Both the position numbers and the translations under genes were made by a program. Positions 7,057 through 13,893 of a stretch of 13,893 nucleotides of DNA are shown here, piece after piece. This DNA is from Candidatus Paceibacter sp. (GTDB lineage Bacteria > Patescibacteriota > Patescibacteriia > SG8-24 > DYFX01). The stretch spans positions 1-13,893 of the forward strand of contig DYFX01000030.1 in NCBI GenBank assembly GCA_020724945.1, in the 5' to 3' direction. Each line of letters opens with the position of its first letter. Within the stretch, counting starts at the first letter, position 1. The notes beneath the pieces are model-generated. The model searched no databases, was not told where the DNA came from, and saw only the letters and a program-made list of their open reading frames with translations.

Positions 7057-8619
7057 ATGACCGTGCTGTACCGCAAGTACCGGCCCCGGACCTTCGCGGA
7101 GGTCGCCGGACAGGAACATGTCAAGGCGGCTTTGGCGAACGAGGCCGCGACCGGACGCGTCGCGCACAGCTATCTCTTCTCCGGTCCCCGCGGCGTCGGC
7201 AAGACGAGCATCGCCCGCATCTTCGCGAAAGCCATCAACTGCGCCGAGCGCGCCAAGGACGGCGACCCGTGCGGCGCGTGCGCCTCGTGCGTGGAGATCT
7301 CGGAGAATCGCGCGCTCGATGTCATCGAGATCGACGCCGCTTCCAACACCGGCGTCGACAATGTGCGCGAGCAGGTCATCGAGCACGCGCGCTTCGCGCC
7401 TTCCTCCCTCGCCTATAAGGTCTTCATCATCGACGAGGTCCACATGCTGTCGACCTCGGCGTTCAACGCGCTGCTGAAGACGCTGGAAGAGCCGCCCGCC
7501 AAGGTCGTCTTCATCCTGGCCACCACCGAACCGCAGAAGCTCCCGGCGACGGTCGTCTCCCGCTGCCAGCGGTTCGATTTCCGCAAGATCGCTTCCAAAG
7601 AGCTGACGGAACGCCTGTCTCGCCTCGCCAAGGAAGAAGGATACGCGGTCGACGCGGATGTGCTCGAGACCGTCGCGCGCATGAGCGAGGGCTGCCTGCG
7701 CGACGCCGAGAGCCTTTTGAGCCAGCTCTTCGCGCTCGGGCGCAAGGAGGTCACCTCCGAGACGGCCTCCCTCGTCCTGCCGATCGTGCCCGCGCAGGCT
7801 TCGACGGCGCTCCTCCAGGCGCTGTATGCCCGCGACGCCGCCTCCGCGCTCGCGCGCTGGGAAAGCATGATGGCCGCCGGCGTCGATCCCGTCCGCGCGG
7901 TCTCCGGCCTGGCCGAGGCCGCTCGCGAGACGATGCTCGCCTCGATGCGCGGCGATGCCGGCGCGGACGGCGTTCCCGTCGCCGACGCGGCCGCCCTGCT
8001 CGAACGCCTGGTCCGGACGCACAACGAGATGAAGCGGCTCGATCCTCCCGAGATCGGCTTCGAGCTCCTGCTTGCCGAATGGTGCGCGGCCTCGGAGCGC
8101 GCGGAACGCCGTCCGGAACCCCCGCCGCGCCCGCCCGCGCCGCCGGCGGCGAAACAGACCGAGGAACGCGCGCCTGCGCCGCCGGCCGCCGCGGGTGCCG
8201 TGCCGCGCCCCGTCGAGGCGTCCGCACCCGTGCCGGACGCGGGCGCGTCGGATGTCGCGCTTTCGCTCATCAAGGAACGCTGGACGGAGATCCTGGCCGC
8301 CTCCCAGAGGCGCAACCACGGACTTCCGTACATGCTCGGCGCGGCCGAGCTTTTGGATTGCTCGGGCGGCACGCTCACGGTGGGCTTCCAGTACGCCATG
8401 TACCGCGACCGCCTGAACGACAAGAAGCATCGCGAGGTGTTCGAGGCCGCCATCGGCGAGGTCATCGGCGAGCGCGTATCCGTGAAGACGGTGCTGGTGG
8501 CCCAGCGGACCGACGGTCTCGTCGAGCCCTCGCCGCAGATCCGCGTCGAATCGACGGCCAAGAACCTGCCGGACGGCTTCTCGGACCTGGTGAAGGAGTT
8601 CGGGGGGACCGTGGCATAG
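7057..8619 (+). CDS. dnaX: DNA polymerase III subunit gamma/tau
   Basis: The clamp-loader ATPase that opens and loads the beta sliding clamp at replication forks. The protein is 520 residues. It begins with the canonical Y-R-K-Y-R-P-x-T-F-x-E-V-x-G-Q, which fixes the start at 7057; an in-frame ATG at 6988 only reads the end of the preceding gene. Walker A is G43-P-R-G-V-G-K-T-S51, with Val where Thr is common. The zinc module has C62, C72, C75 and C78. Walker B is F-I-I-D126-E127-V-H, and the sensor/Arg-finger motif is S168-R-C170. A lid and collar follow, then a Pro/Ala-rich linker (~350-400) and a short C-terminal domain. It is shorter than the E. coli tau form (643), so much of the tau region is lacking. 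I saw no A-rich slippery site for a gamma frameshift. It lacks a clear Shine-Dalgarno sequence and probably depends on reinitiation from the upstream gene. Confidence 0.96.
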   Translation: MTVLYRKYRPRTFAEVAGQEHVKAALANEAATGRVAHSYLFSGPRGVGKTSIARIFAKAINCAERAKDGDPCGACASCVEISENRALDVIEIDAASNTGVDNVREQVIEHARFAPSSLAYKVFIIDEVHMLSTSAFNALLKTLEEPPAKVVFILATTEPQKLPATVVSRCQRFDFRKIASKELTERLSRLAKEEGYAVDADVLETVARMSEGCLRDAESLLSQLFALGRKEVTSETASLVLPIVPAQASTALLQALYARDAASALARWESMMAAGVDPVRAVSGLAEAARETMLASMRGDAGADGVPVADAAALLERLVRTHNEMKRLDPPEIGFELLLAEWCAASERAERRPEPPPRPPAPPAAKQTEERAPAPPAAAGAVPRPVEASAPVPDAGASDVALSLIKERWTEILAASQRRNHGLPYMLGAAELLDCSGGTLTVGFQYAMYRDRLNDKKHREVFEAAIGEVIGERVSVKTVLVAQRTDGLVEPSPQIRVESTAKNLPDGFSDLVKEFGGTVA

Positions 8620-8623
8620 GAGG
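8618..8623 (+). promoter_or_regulatory. Ribosome binding site of the MazG-like gene
   Basis: A consensus AGGAGG overlaps the dnaX TAG stop and sits six bases before the ATG at 8630. It is one of the strongest sites in the window and suggests that the gene is read from the dnaX transcript. Confidence 0.8.
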
Positions 8624-8629
8624 AAACGC

Positions 8630-8941
8630 ATGAAGACCTACGACAAGCTGGTCCGGGACCGCATCCCGGAGATCATCGAAGCGCGGGGCGCGAAGGCGTC
8701 CTTCCGCGCCTGCGCCGACGAGGCCGAGTATCTCGAGCGCCTCATTGCGAAACTGCGCGAGGAGGTCGACGAGTTCGATCGGGATCGCAACGCGGAGGAG
8801 CTCGCCGATGTGCTCGAAGTCGTGCGCGCGCTCTGCGCGCGGCTCGGCCTCGACCCGGTCGATGTCGAGGCGCTGCGCGCCAAGAAGGCGGACGAGCGCG
8901 GCGGCTTCGAGAAGCGTCTCATCCTCGAATCGACCGATTGA
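8630..8941 (+). CDS. MazG-like nucleoside triphosphate pyrophosphohydrolase
   Basis: A 103-residue all-alpha NTP pyrophosphatase of the MazG/HisE-like group. It opens with Y-D-K-L-V-R-D-R-I-P-E-I-I, a phrase typical of the phosphoribosyl-ATP-pyrophosphatase-like 'house-cleaning' proteins. The metal-binding pattern is E44-E45-x-x-E48 followed by E57-x-x-D60, the E-E-x-x-E...E-x-x-D arrangement of the family. Members hydrolyse (d)NTPs to monophosphates and pyrophosphate, removing damaged or surplus nucleotides; which substrate this one prefers cannot be told. It does not look like a histidine-pathway HisE, since no his genes are near and the N-terminal phrase fits the house-cleaning group. It follows dnaX by 10 bases with a strong ribosome site, so its product would be made alongside a replication subunit. 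It ends at a terminator. Confidence 0.88.
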   Translation: MKTYDKLVRDRIPEIIEARGAKASFRACADEAEYLERLIAKLREEVDEFDRDRNAEELADVLEVVRALCARLGLDPVDVEALRAKKADERGGFEKRLILESTD

Positions 8942-8970
8942 AAAAGCCCCGCATGCGGGGCTTCTTTTTT
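8942..8970. terminator. Intrinsic terminator after the MazG-like gene
   Basis: A near-perfect palindrome pairs AAGCCCCGC (8944-8952) with GCGGGGCTT (8955-8963), followed by CTTTTTT. The A-run at 8941-8945 makes it usable for the converging amidohydrolase, whose stop codon is at 8970-8972, so it probably ends both units. Confidence 0.88.
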
Positions 8971-9770
8971 CAGAGTCCGAACACCTTCTTGGCGTTGTCC
9001 GCGAAGACCTTCCCGGCCCTCGCGGCGTCGTCGAGCGGTCCGCCGACGGTTCCGCCGACCACCTCGACATACGATTCCATGTCGCAGATCGGCCAGTCGC
9101 TGCCGTAGAGGATCTTGTCAGCGGCGCCGTCTTCGGTGCCGTCGTCGAAGGTCTTCCAGGCTTCGGCGAAGCGCCGCATCTGGGCGGCGGTGAACTTTCC
9201 GTAGACATAGCCGGAACAGTCCGCGTAGACATTCCTGTTCTTGTAGCAGACCTCGGCGGCGTCGACGATCCAGGGGCTGGCCAGGTGGGCCATGACGATC
9301 GTGAGGTCGGGATGGCGGACGGCCAGCCGGTCGATCGGCAGAGGGCGGGAGTATTCCAGCAGGGCGCCGGGGATCTCGCTGTACAGGTTCCCGAGATGGA
9401 AGATGGCGGGCCGCCCATGCTTGATGAGCAGCTCCATGTACGGCGTCAGGCGCTCGTCGTGCGGGTAGAAGTGCTCATAGCCGGTGTAGAACTTGAGCGC
9501 CCGGACGCGGCCGCTGTCGAGCCATTCGTCGACCTGGGCGGGCGGTACCTGATAGCCCGGCATGATGGGCGAGACGCTCCCGACGACGAACAGGCGATCC
9601 TGGTGCGCTTCCGTCTCCTTGAGGACGGTCTCGGTCGGCAGGTCGTTGATGCAGCCGGCGAAGACGGCGGCCTTGTCGATGCCGGCGGCGTCCATGGCCG
9701 CCAGCAGTTCCGGGACGGCCAGGCCCTCGTGGCCCGGAAGATGGATGTGCGTATGCGCGTCGATGATCAA
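8970..9770 (-). CDS. Amidohydrolase-2 family metal-dependent hydrolase, TTG start
   Basis: A 266-residue TIM-barrel hydrolase of the amidohydrolase-2 (PF04909-type) family, which includes decarboxylases and hydrolases; the substrate here is unknown. It begins I-I-D-A-H6-T-H8, the first metal-binding pair. Further expected ligands or catalytic residues are H125 (in I-F-H-L-G-N), H162 (in M-A-H-L-A-S-P-W) and D225 (in G-S-D-W-P). All four landmark positions are intact, so the enzyme should be active. There is no signal peptide, so it is cytoplasmic. The start codon is TTG (plus-strand CAA at 9768-9770), not ATG. AAGGAGG (9782-9776) lies five bases upstream and the family N-terminus begins right there, so the choice is firm. 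Strong ribosome site plus weak start codon suggests tuned output. It is transcribed alone, downstream of the DEAD-box gene's terminator. Confidence 0.92.
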   Translation of the reverse strand: MIIDAHTHIHLPGHEGLAVPELLAAMDAAGIDKAAVFAGCINDLPTETVLKETEAHQDRLFVVGSVSPIMPGYQVPPAQVDEWLDSGRVRALKFYTGYEHFYPHDERLTPYMELLIKHGRPAIFHLGNLYSEIPGALLEYSRPLPIDRLAVRHPDLTIVMAHLASPWIVDAAEVCYKNRNVYADCSGYVYGKFTAAQMRRFAEAWKTFDDGTEDGAADKILYGSDWPICDMESYVEVVGGTVGGPLDDAARAGKVFADNAKKVFGL

Positions 9771-9793
9771 GAGTTCCTCCTTCGTACCGGCGG

Positions 9794-9822
9794 AGTATCG
9801 ACCAAAAACCCCTCTCCGTCAA
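9794..9822 (-). promoter_or_regulatory. Amidohydrolase promoter embedded in the upstream gene's terminator
   Basis: On the minus strand TTGACG (9822-9817) is five of six to the -35 consensus. A 17-bp spacer leads to GATACT (9799-9794). The -35 is exactly the six-base loop of the terminator hairpin that ends the DEAD-box gene. Expected start near 9787, leader about 17 nt including AAGGAGG. Confidence 0.6.
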
Positions 9823-9833
9823 GAGAGGGGTTT
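9804..9833 (-). terminator. Intrinsic terminator of the DEAD-box helicase gene
   Basis: An 11-bp stem pairs 9806-9816 with 9823-9833 (CCCCTCTC/GAGAGGGG core) around loop CGTCAA. Read on the minus strand it is followed by a run of five Ts (plus AAAAA, 9808-9804). It begins five bases after the helicase stop. Confidence 0.88.
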
Positions 9834-9837
9834 CGGT

Positions 9838-11304
<1,467 letters not shown>

Positions 11305-11413
11305 AAAAAAAGAATCGTGGTGATCAGTGACCCGATGGCCCCATGCTCACGACGACGGCGTCCGCAGCAGAGAATCGAGTCCTGCCCGGGGTTGGCCCAG
11401 GGCGGCTGATTAA
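11305..11413 (-). promoter_or_regulatory. Long 5' leader of the DEAD-box helicase gene
   Basis: With the promoter at 11448-11420 the transcript should begin near 11413, leaving about 110 untranslated bases, the longest leader in the window. TCGTG/CACGA can pair around ~28 bases close to the end and is followed by TTC and seven Ts just before the ATG. GC-rich inverted segments (GCCC/GGGC) lie near the start. No known riboswitch is recognised. Long structured leaders are typical of cold-inducible helicase genes, so post-initiation control is plausible. Confidence 0.35.
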
Positions 11414-11419
11414 GGTCAA

Positions 11420-11448
11420 AGCGTACCACGGCAGGCCCTCCCTGTCAA
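11420..11448 (-). promoter_or_regulatory. Strong promoter of the DEAD-box helicase gene
   Basis: On the minus strand a perfect TTGACA (11448-11443), a 17-bp spacer and extended -10 TGG-TACGCT (hexamer 11425-11420). This is the best -35 in the window. It lies just after the terminator of the glycosyltransferase operon. Confidence 0.7.
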
Positions 11449-11473
11449 GAATCGGCCTTAAAACGCGAAACGA

Positions 11474-11488
11474 GGGCCGAAACGGCCC
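11474..11488 (-). terminator. Probable terminator of the glycosyltransferase operon
   Basis: A GGGCCG/CGGCCC stem with a three-base loop lies six bases after the stop. On the minus strand an interrupted T-rich tract follows (TCGTTTCGCGTTTT), so it may be leaky and let some transcripts run on toward the helicase. Confidence 0.55.
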
Positions 11489-11494
11489 CCGTCC

Positions 11495-12532
11495 TCATTT
11501 GCGTCTCGCGGAAGCCGCGACGACCCGCTCGTAGACCCGCTCGTAGCCGCGCACCATCTTCTCGATGCTGAAGAGCTTCTCGACGCGCTCGCGGCAGGCG
11601 GCGCGGGAGAGCGTGTGGACCTTCTTGATGGCGGAAGCCATCTGTTTCGGCGTGCGGACCACGAAGCCCGTCAGCCCGTCCTCGATGATTTCCGGCACGG
11701 CGCCGTTGTCGAAGCCGATGACCGGCGTGCCGCAGGCCATCGCCTCGATCATCACCAGGCCGAAGACCTCGTCGTAGAGCGTGGGGAAGAGCAGGGCCTT
11801 GGCGCCGCGCAGGAGCTCGATCTTGCGCGCCATGTCGGCGGGTCCGAGGAAGCGGACGCGGCTTCCGTCGACATGCGGTTCGATCTTCTGCGTCCAGTAG
11901 CCTTCCGAGGAATAGCTCATGCCGGCGATGAGCAGCTGCACGCCGGCTTCCTTCGCGGCCTCGATGGCGAGGTGCACGCCCTTGTCCTCGGTGATGCGTC
12001 CGAGGTAGAGGACATACTCCTGCGGCTCGGCGGCATACGCGTAGGAGGCGGTGTCGATGCCGTGATAGACCGTGCCGACCCAGTTGAGCTCCGGCATCCG
12101 CTTCTTCTGCGCGTGGCTGAAGCTGATGAAGCGCTCCTTCCGATAGGTCAGGAGATGCGGCCAGAGGTCGAGCGTGACGGGGCTGTGGATCGAATGGACG
12201 GTCGGGGTCTTCACGACGGGCGCGAAGTGGCAGCCGAGCAGCGTGAAATGCGAGTGGATGATGTCGTGCTTGGCGGCGTCGCGGAAGCACAAGGAGGCCG
12301 TCTCCAGGTTCTCGCGCATGATTTCGGCCTCGGCGAGGCCGCGGGCCTTGGCGCTCGCGGGCGCCGCGAAGACGAGGCGCGCGGATGTCTGCGCGTCTCC
12401 GGAGGCGTAGAGCGTGACATCGTGGCCGTGCGCCACGAGCGCGTCCGTCAGGTTGCCGACCGATCCGTAGATGCCGTGCGGAGCCTCGTGCGAGACGCGG
12501 TGCCCGACGGAACAGAGCTGTGCGATTTTCAT
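11495..12532 (-). CDS. GT4-family glycosyltransferase (second gene of operon)
   Basis: A 345-residue GT-B fold glycosyltransferase that transfers a sugar from an activated (probably nucleotide) donor; the acceptor is unknown. The N-terminal domain starts M-K-I-A-Q-L and contains H-G-I-Y-G-S-V-G-N-L-T-D-A-L, the acceptor-side Gly-rich loop. The domain junction is Y-H-G-I-D-T, then Y-L-G-R-I-T-E-D-K-G, and the donor-binding E-x7-E motif in D-E-V-F-G-L-V-M-I-E-A-M-A-C-G-T-P-V-I-G. No membrane segment is visible, so it works at the cytoplasmic face. The frame is open far upstream through the preceding gene, but that part is out of frame with it and has skewed composition. The ATG at 12532 overlaps the preceding stop (ATGA) and matches the family start. 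Likely role: cell-surface glycan or lipid glycosylation with its partner. Confidence 0.93.
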   Translation of the reverse strand: MKIAQLCSVGHRVSHEAPHGIYGSVGNLTDALVAHGHDVTLYASGDAQTSARLVFAAPASAKARGLAEAEIMRENLETASLCFRDAAKHDIIHSHFTLLGCHFAPVVKTPTVHSIHSPVTLDLWPHLLTYRKERFISFSHAQKKRMPELNWVGTVYHGIDTASYAYAAEPQEYVLYLGRITEDKGVHLAIEAAKEAGVQLLIAGMSYSSEGYWTQKIEPHVDGSRVRFLGPADMARKIELLRGAKALLFPTLYDEVFGLVMIEAMACGTPVIGFDNGAVPEIIEDGLTGFVVRTPKQMASAIKKVHTLSRAACRERVEKLFSIEKMVRGYERVYERVVAASARRK

Positions 12533-13665
12533 GCGCGTGAGCTGATGAGCGAGGCCCAGGCGTCGAAGACGCGCCCGGGGCTGTGGCGTTCCTTGATCTC
12601 TTCGGCGAAAGGCGCGTGAACGGGGCGCCCGAGGCAGCGCCGGACGGCGGCCGCGAGGCCCTCCGGCGTGCGTTCCCGCATCACCCAGTCCTCCATCCCG
12701 AGGCGTTCGTAGGCGTCGATCCAGCCGGTCGTCGGCGCGATGACGGTGCCGCGTCCCTGCAGGGCGGCTTCCATGACGACCGTCGGGCTCACATCGAAGC
12801 GGCTCGGCAGGAGCATCAGGTCGCAGGAACGGTAGAAGCCGGCGAGTTCCGCCTGCGAGAGGGGGTCGACGACGGACACGGCGCGACGGAAGGCGTCCTC
12901 TTCGGACGCGAGCGACGGCCGACCGCCGACGCGGATGGGCGAGACCACGCGAAGGTCGGACGCGGATTCCGCGAAGGCGCGCACGAGCGCGACATCCTTG
13001 ATGGGATCCCAACGCGCGACGAAGCCGAGCGTCGGGCGCGGGTCGGGAGGGAGCGTCGGCGCGGCCGGTTCCCGGAAGAGCTCGTTGTAGGGAAGAGGGA
13101 TGACGATATCGTCTTCGCGGGCGGCATCGGGGTACGCCTCGCGGACGCGGGCGACGCTCCAGTCGTTCAGGTAGATGTTGGCCGTCGCCTCGCGGATCGC
13201 GTCGGCCTCCATCTTCCGCATGCGCGCTTGCGCGGCTTCGGGGAGCGTCGCGGGGATCTCGGCGAACCAGAAGCCGTGATGGCTCACATGGAAGGGGATG
13301 CCGAGGAGTCCGGCGGCGCGCGCGAGGTAGGCGTTGGTGAGCGAGAAGCCGTTCAGCACGACCGCGTCGGGTTTCTCGCGCTCCAGCAGGCCGACGACCG
13401 CTTCGGCGGCGTCGGCGACGGCTGCGGGGGTGCCCGGTTCCGGATCGAAGACCGCGGCGCGCGTGGCGATTTCCAGGAAGTGGAGGCGGGTGACGCCGTG
13501 CGGGTGGCGGAGTTCGACCGGATCCGACTCGGAACCGGAAGGCTTCCTCATGGCGAGTCCGATGGCATCGATGCCGCGGTCCCGCATGGCGGCCTGGAAG
13601 GCGGAGGCGTAACGCTGGGGACCGCCGACGCCGTCGGCGGCGTATCCGTTGAAGATGACGCGCAT
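12529..13665 (-). CDS. GT4-like glycosyltransferase (first gene of operon)
   Basis: A 378-residue GT-B fold glycosyltransferase, more divergent than its partner. N-terminal M-R-V-I-F-N-G-Y-x-x-D-G-V-G-G-P-Q-R-Y carries the Gly-rich loop. The middle has an H-H-G-F-W-F segment and the switch I-P-L-P-Y-N-E. The donor half shows G-F-V-A-R-W-D-P-I-K-D and L-L-P-S-R-F-D-V-S-P-T-V-V-M-E-A-A-L-Q-G. There the first position of the usual E-x7-E pair is Asp rather than Glu, a change seen in some GT4 subfamilies. No signal or membrane helix is seen. It overlaps the second glycosyltransferase by 4 bp (ATGA), so the two probably act in sequence on one glycan. The Shine-Dalgarno match is poor. A structured leader precedes the ATG. 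Which sugar is used cannot be read from the sequence. Confidence 0.9.
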   Translation of the reverse strand: MRVIFNGYAADGVGGPQRYASAFQAAMRDRGIDAIGLAMRKPSGSESDPVELRHPHGVTRLHFLEIATRAAVFDPEPGTPAAVADAAEAVVGLLEREKPDAVVLNGFSLTNAYLARAAGLLGIPFHVSHHGFWFAEIPATLPEAAQARMRKMEADAIREATANIYLNDWSVARVREAYPDAAREDDIVIPLPYNELFREPAAPTLPPDPRPTLGFVARWDPIKDVALVRAFAESASDLRVVSPIRVGGRPSLASEEDAFRRAVSVVDPLSQAELAGFYRSCDLMLLPSRFDVSPTVVMEAALQGRGTVIAPTTGWIDAYERLGMEDWVMRERTPEGLAAAVRRCLGRPVHAPFAEEIKERHSPGRVFDAWASLISSRA

Positions 13666-13691
13666 AGTTCCGGCGTTTACGATACAGAAAT

Positions 13692-13726
13692 GCAGTCCCT
13701 GCCGCTTCAGCGGACGATGAGACTGC
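13692..13726 (-). promoter_or_regulatory. Structured hairpin in the leader of the glycosyltransferase operon
   Basis: Outer stem GCAGTC (13692-13697) with GACTGC (13721-13726) encloses an internal loop and an inner stem CCGC/GCGG (13702-13705 with 13710-13713) with a four-base loop. It lies wholly between the predicted start (~13730) and the ATG at 13665 and is not followed by a T-run, so it is not a terminator. It may be a protein- or RNA-binding element or may stabilise the message. Confidence 0.45.
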
Positions 13727-13736
13727 CCGTGAGGAA

Positions 13737-13765
13737 TCTATAGCAAGATTCGCGGAAAAATGCAA
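13737..13765 (-). promoter_or_regulatory. Promoter of the glycosyltransferase operon
   Basis: On the minus strand TTGCAT (13765-13760), a 17-bp spacer and extended -10 TGC-TATAGA (hexamer 13742-13737). This gives a leader of ~65 nt that contains the hairpin at 13692-13726. Confidence 0.6.
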
Positions 13766-13809
13766 GGGCCGCCGGTGCCGGTACGGGAGCGCGAAGGCGT
13801 CGCGGCACG

Positions 13810-13832
13810 AAAAAGAGCCCGGTAACGGGCTC
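13810..13832 (-). terminator. Intrinsic terminator of the gene entering from the right edge
   Basis: A seven-bp stem GAGCCCG (13815-13821) with CGGGCTC (13826-13832), loop GTAA, followed on the minus strand by five Ts (plus AAAAA, 13810-13814). It starts five bases after a TAG stop. Confidence 0.85.
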
Positions 13833-13836
13833 CGCG

Positions 13837-13893
13837 CTATGCGCGTTCGATGACCTCCTGGAGTTCCATGAGGCGCGCGATGCCTCGTCGAGA
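13837..13893 (-). CDS. C-terminal 18 codons of a truncated minus-strand gene
   Basis: Reading the minus strand from the window edge, one frame runs 18 codons to a TAG at 13839-13837, just before a strong terminator. The residues (R-R-G-I-A-R-L-M-E-L-Q-E-V-I-E-R-A) have a helical, charged composition typical of a protein end. The stop-terminator spacing supports the frame. The piece is too short to identify. Confidence 0.5.
   Translation of the reverse strand, partial: SRRGIARLMELQEVIERA

Noticed and set aside
7057..8619. Programmed frameshift producing a gamma form of DnaX
   Set aside because: No run of A or A-A-A-A-A-A-G slippery heptamer is visible in the coding region.
7042..8631. A 529-codon frame antisense to dnaX
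   Set aside because: Shadow of dnaX with Arg/Gly/His-rich low-information sequence and no ribosome site.
11495..13765. A single 756-residue fusion of a leading segment with the second glycosyltransferase
   Set aside because: The upstream part is an out-of-frame reading of the first glycosyltransferase, very Arg/Pro-rich; the true start is the ATG at 12532 with ATGA overlap.

Overview
The window is GC-rich (roughly two thirds G+C), tightly packed bacterial chromosome. The protein set suggests a member of the Patescibacteria (CPR) superphylum. There is a membrane-anchored VirD4/HerA-type ATPase that stands alone, a conserved-looking 239-residue protein of unknown role in front of dnaX, small membrane-anchored proteins, and an S74 'tail-fibre' domain at the end of a surface-type protein. 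UGA is used as a stop. This assignment is inference from gene content; no rRNA or tRNA is present to confirm it.

Layout, left to right. (1) The 3' end of a protein with a peptidase S74 chaperone domain and a C-terminal coiled coil, closed by a bidirectional terminator. (2) A small anchored membrane protein (minus strand), divergent from cysS (plus strand), both served by one short intergenic region with overlapping promoter elements. (3) An unrecognised 215-residue protein (minus), divergent from an apparent plus-strand operon: a 158-residue protein, a translationally coupled VirD4/HerA-like ATPase, then (from its own promoter) the 239-residue protein, dnaX (DNA polymerase III gamma/tau) and a MazG-like NTP pyrophosphohydrolase. 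(4) Three minus-strand units: a TTG-started amidohydrolase, a DEAD-box RNA helicase with a Gly/Arg-rich tail, and a two-gene GT4 glycosyltransferase operon with an ATGA overlap. The last 57 bases are the end of another minus-strand gene behind its own terminator.

Working together: cysS, dnaX, the pyrophosphohydrolase and the helicase are housekeeping (translation, replication, nucleotide pool, RNA remodelling). The glycosyltransferases, S74 protein and membrane ATPase point to cell-surface construction and possible DNA or protein transport. No CRISPR array, insertion sequence, tRNA or rRNA was seen.

The most unexpected whole-window signal is near absence of the tetranucleotide ACGT: two occurrences by eye, against at least 25 of GTAC, which has the same composition. 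Codons appear to be chosen to avoid it. A second notable item is a promoter whose -35 box lies in the loop of the preceding gene's terminator hairpin.
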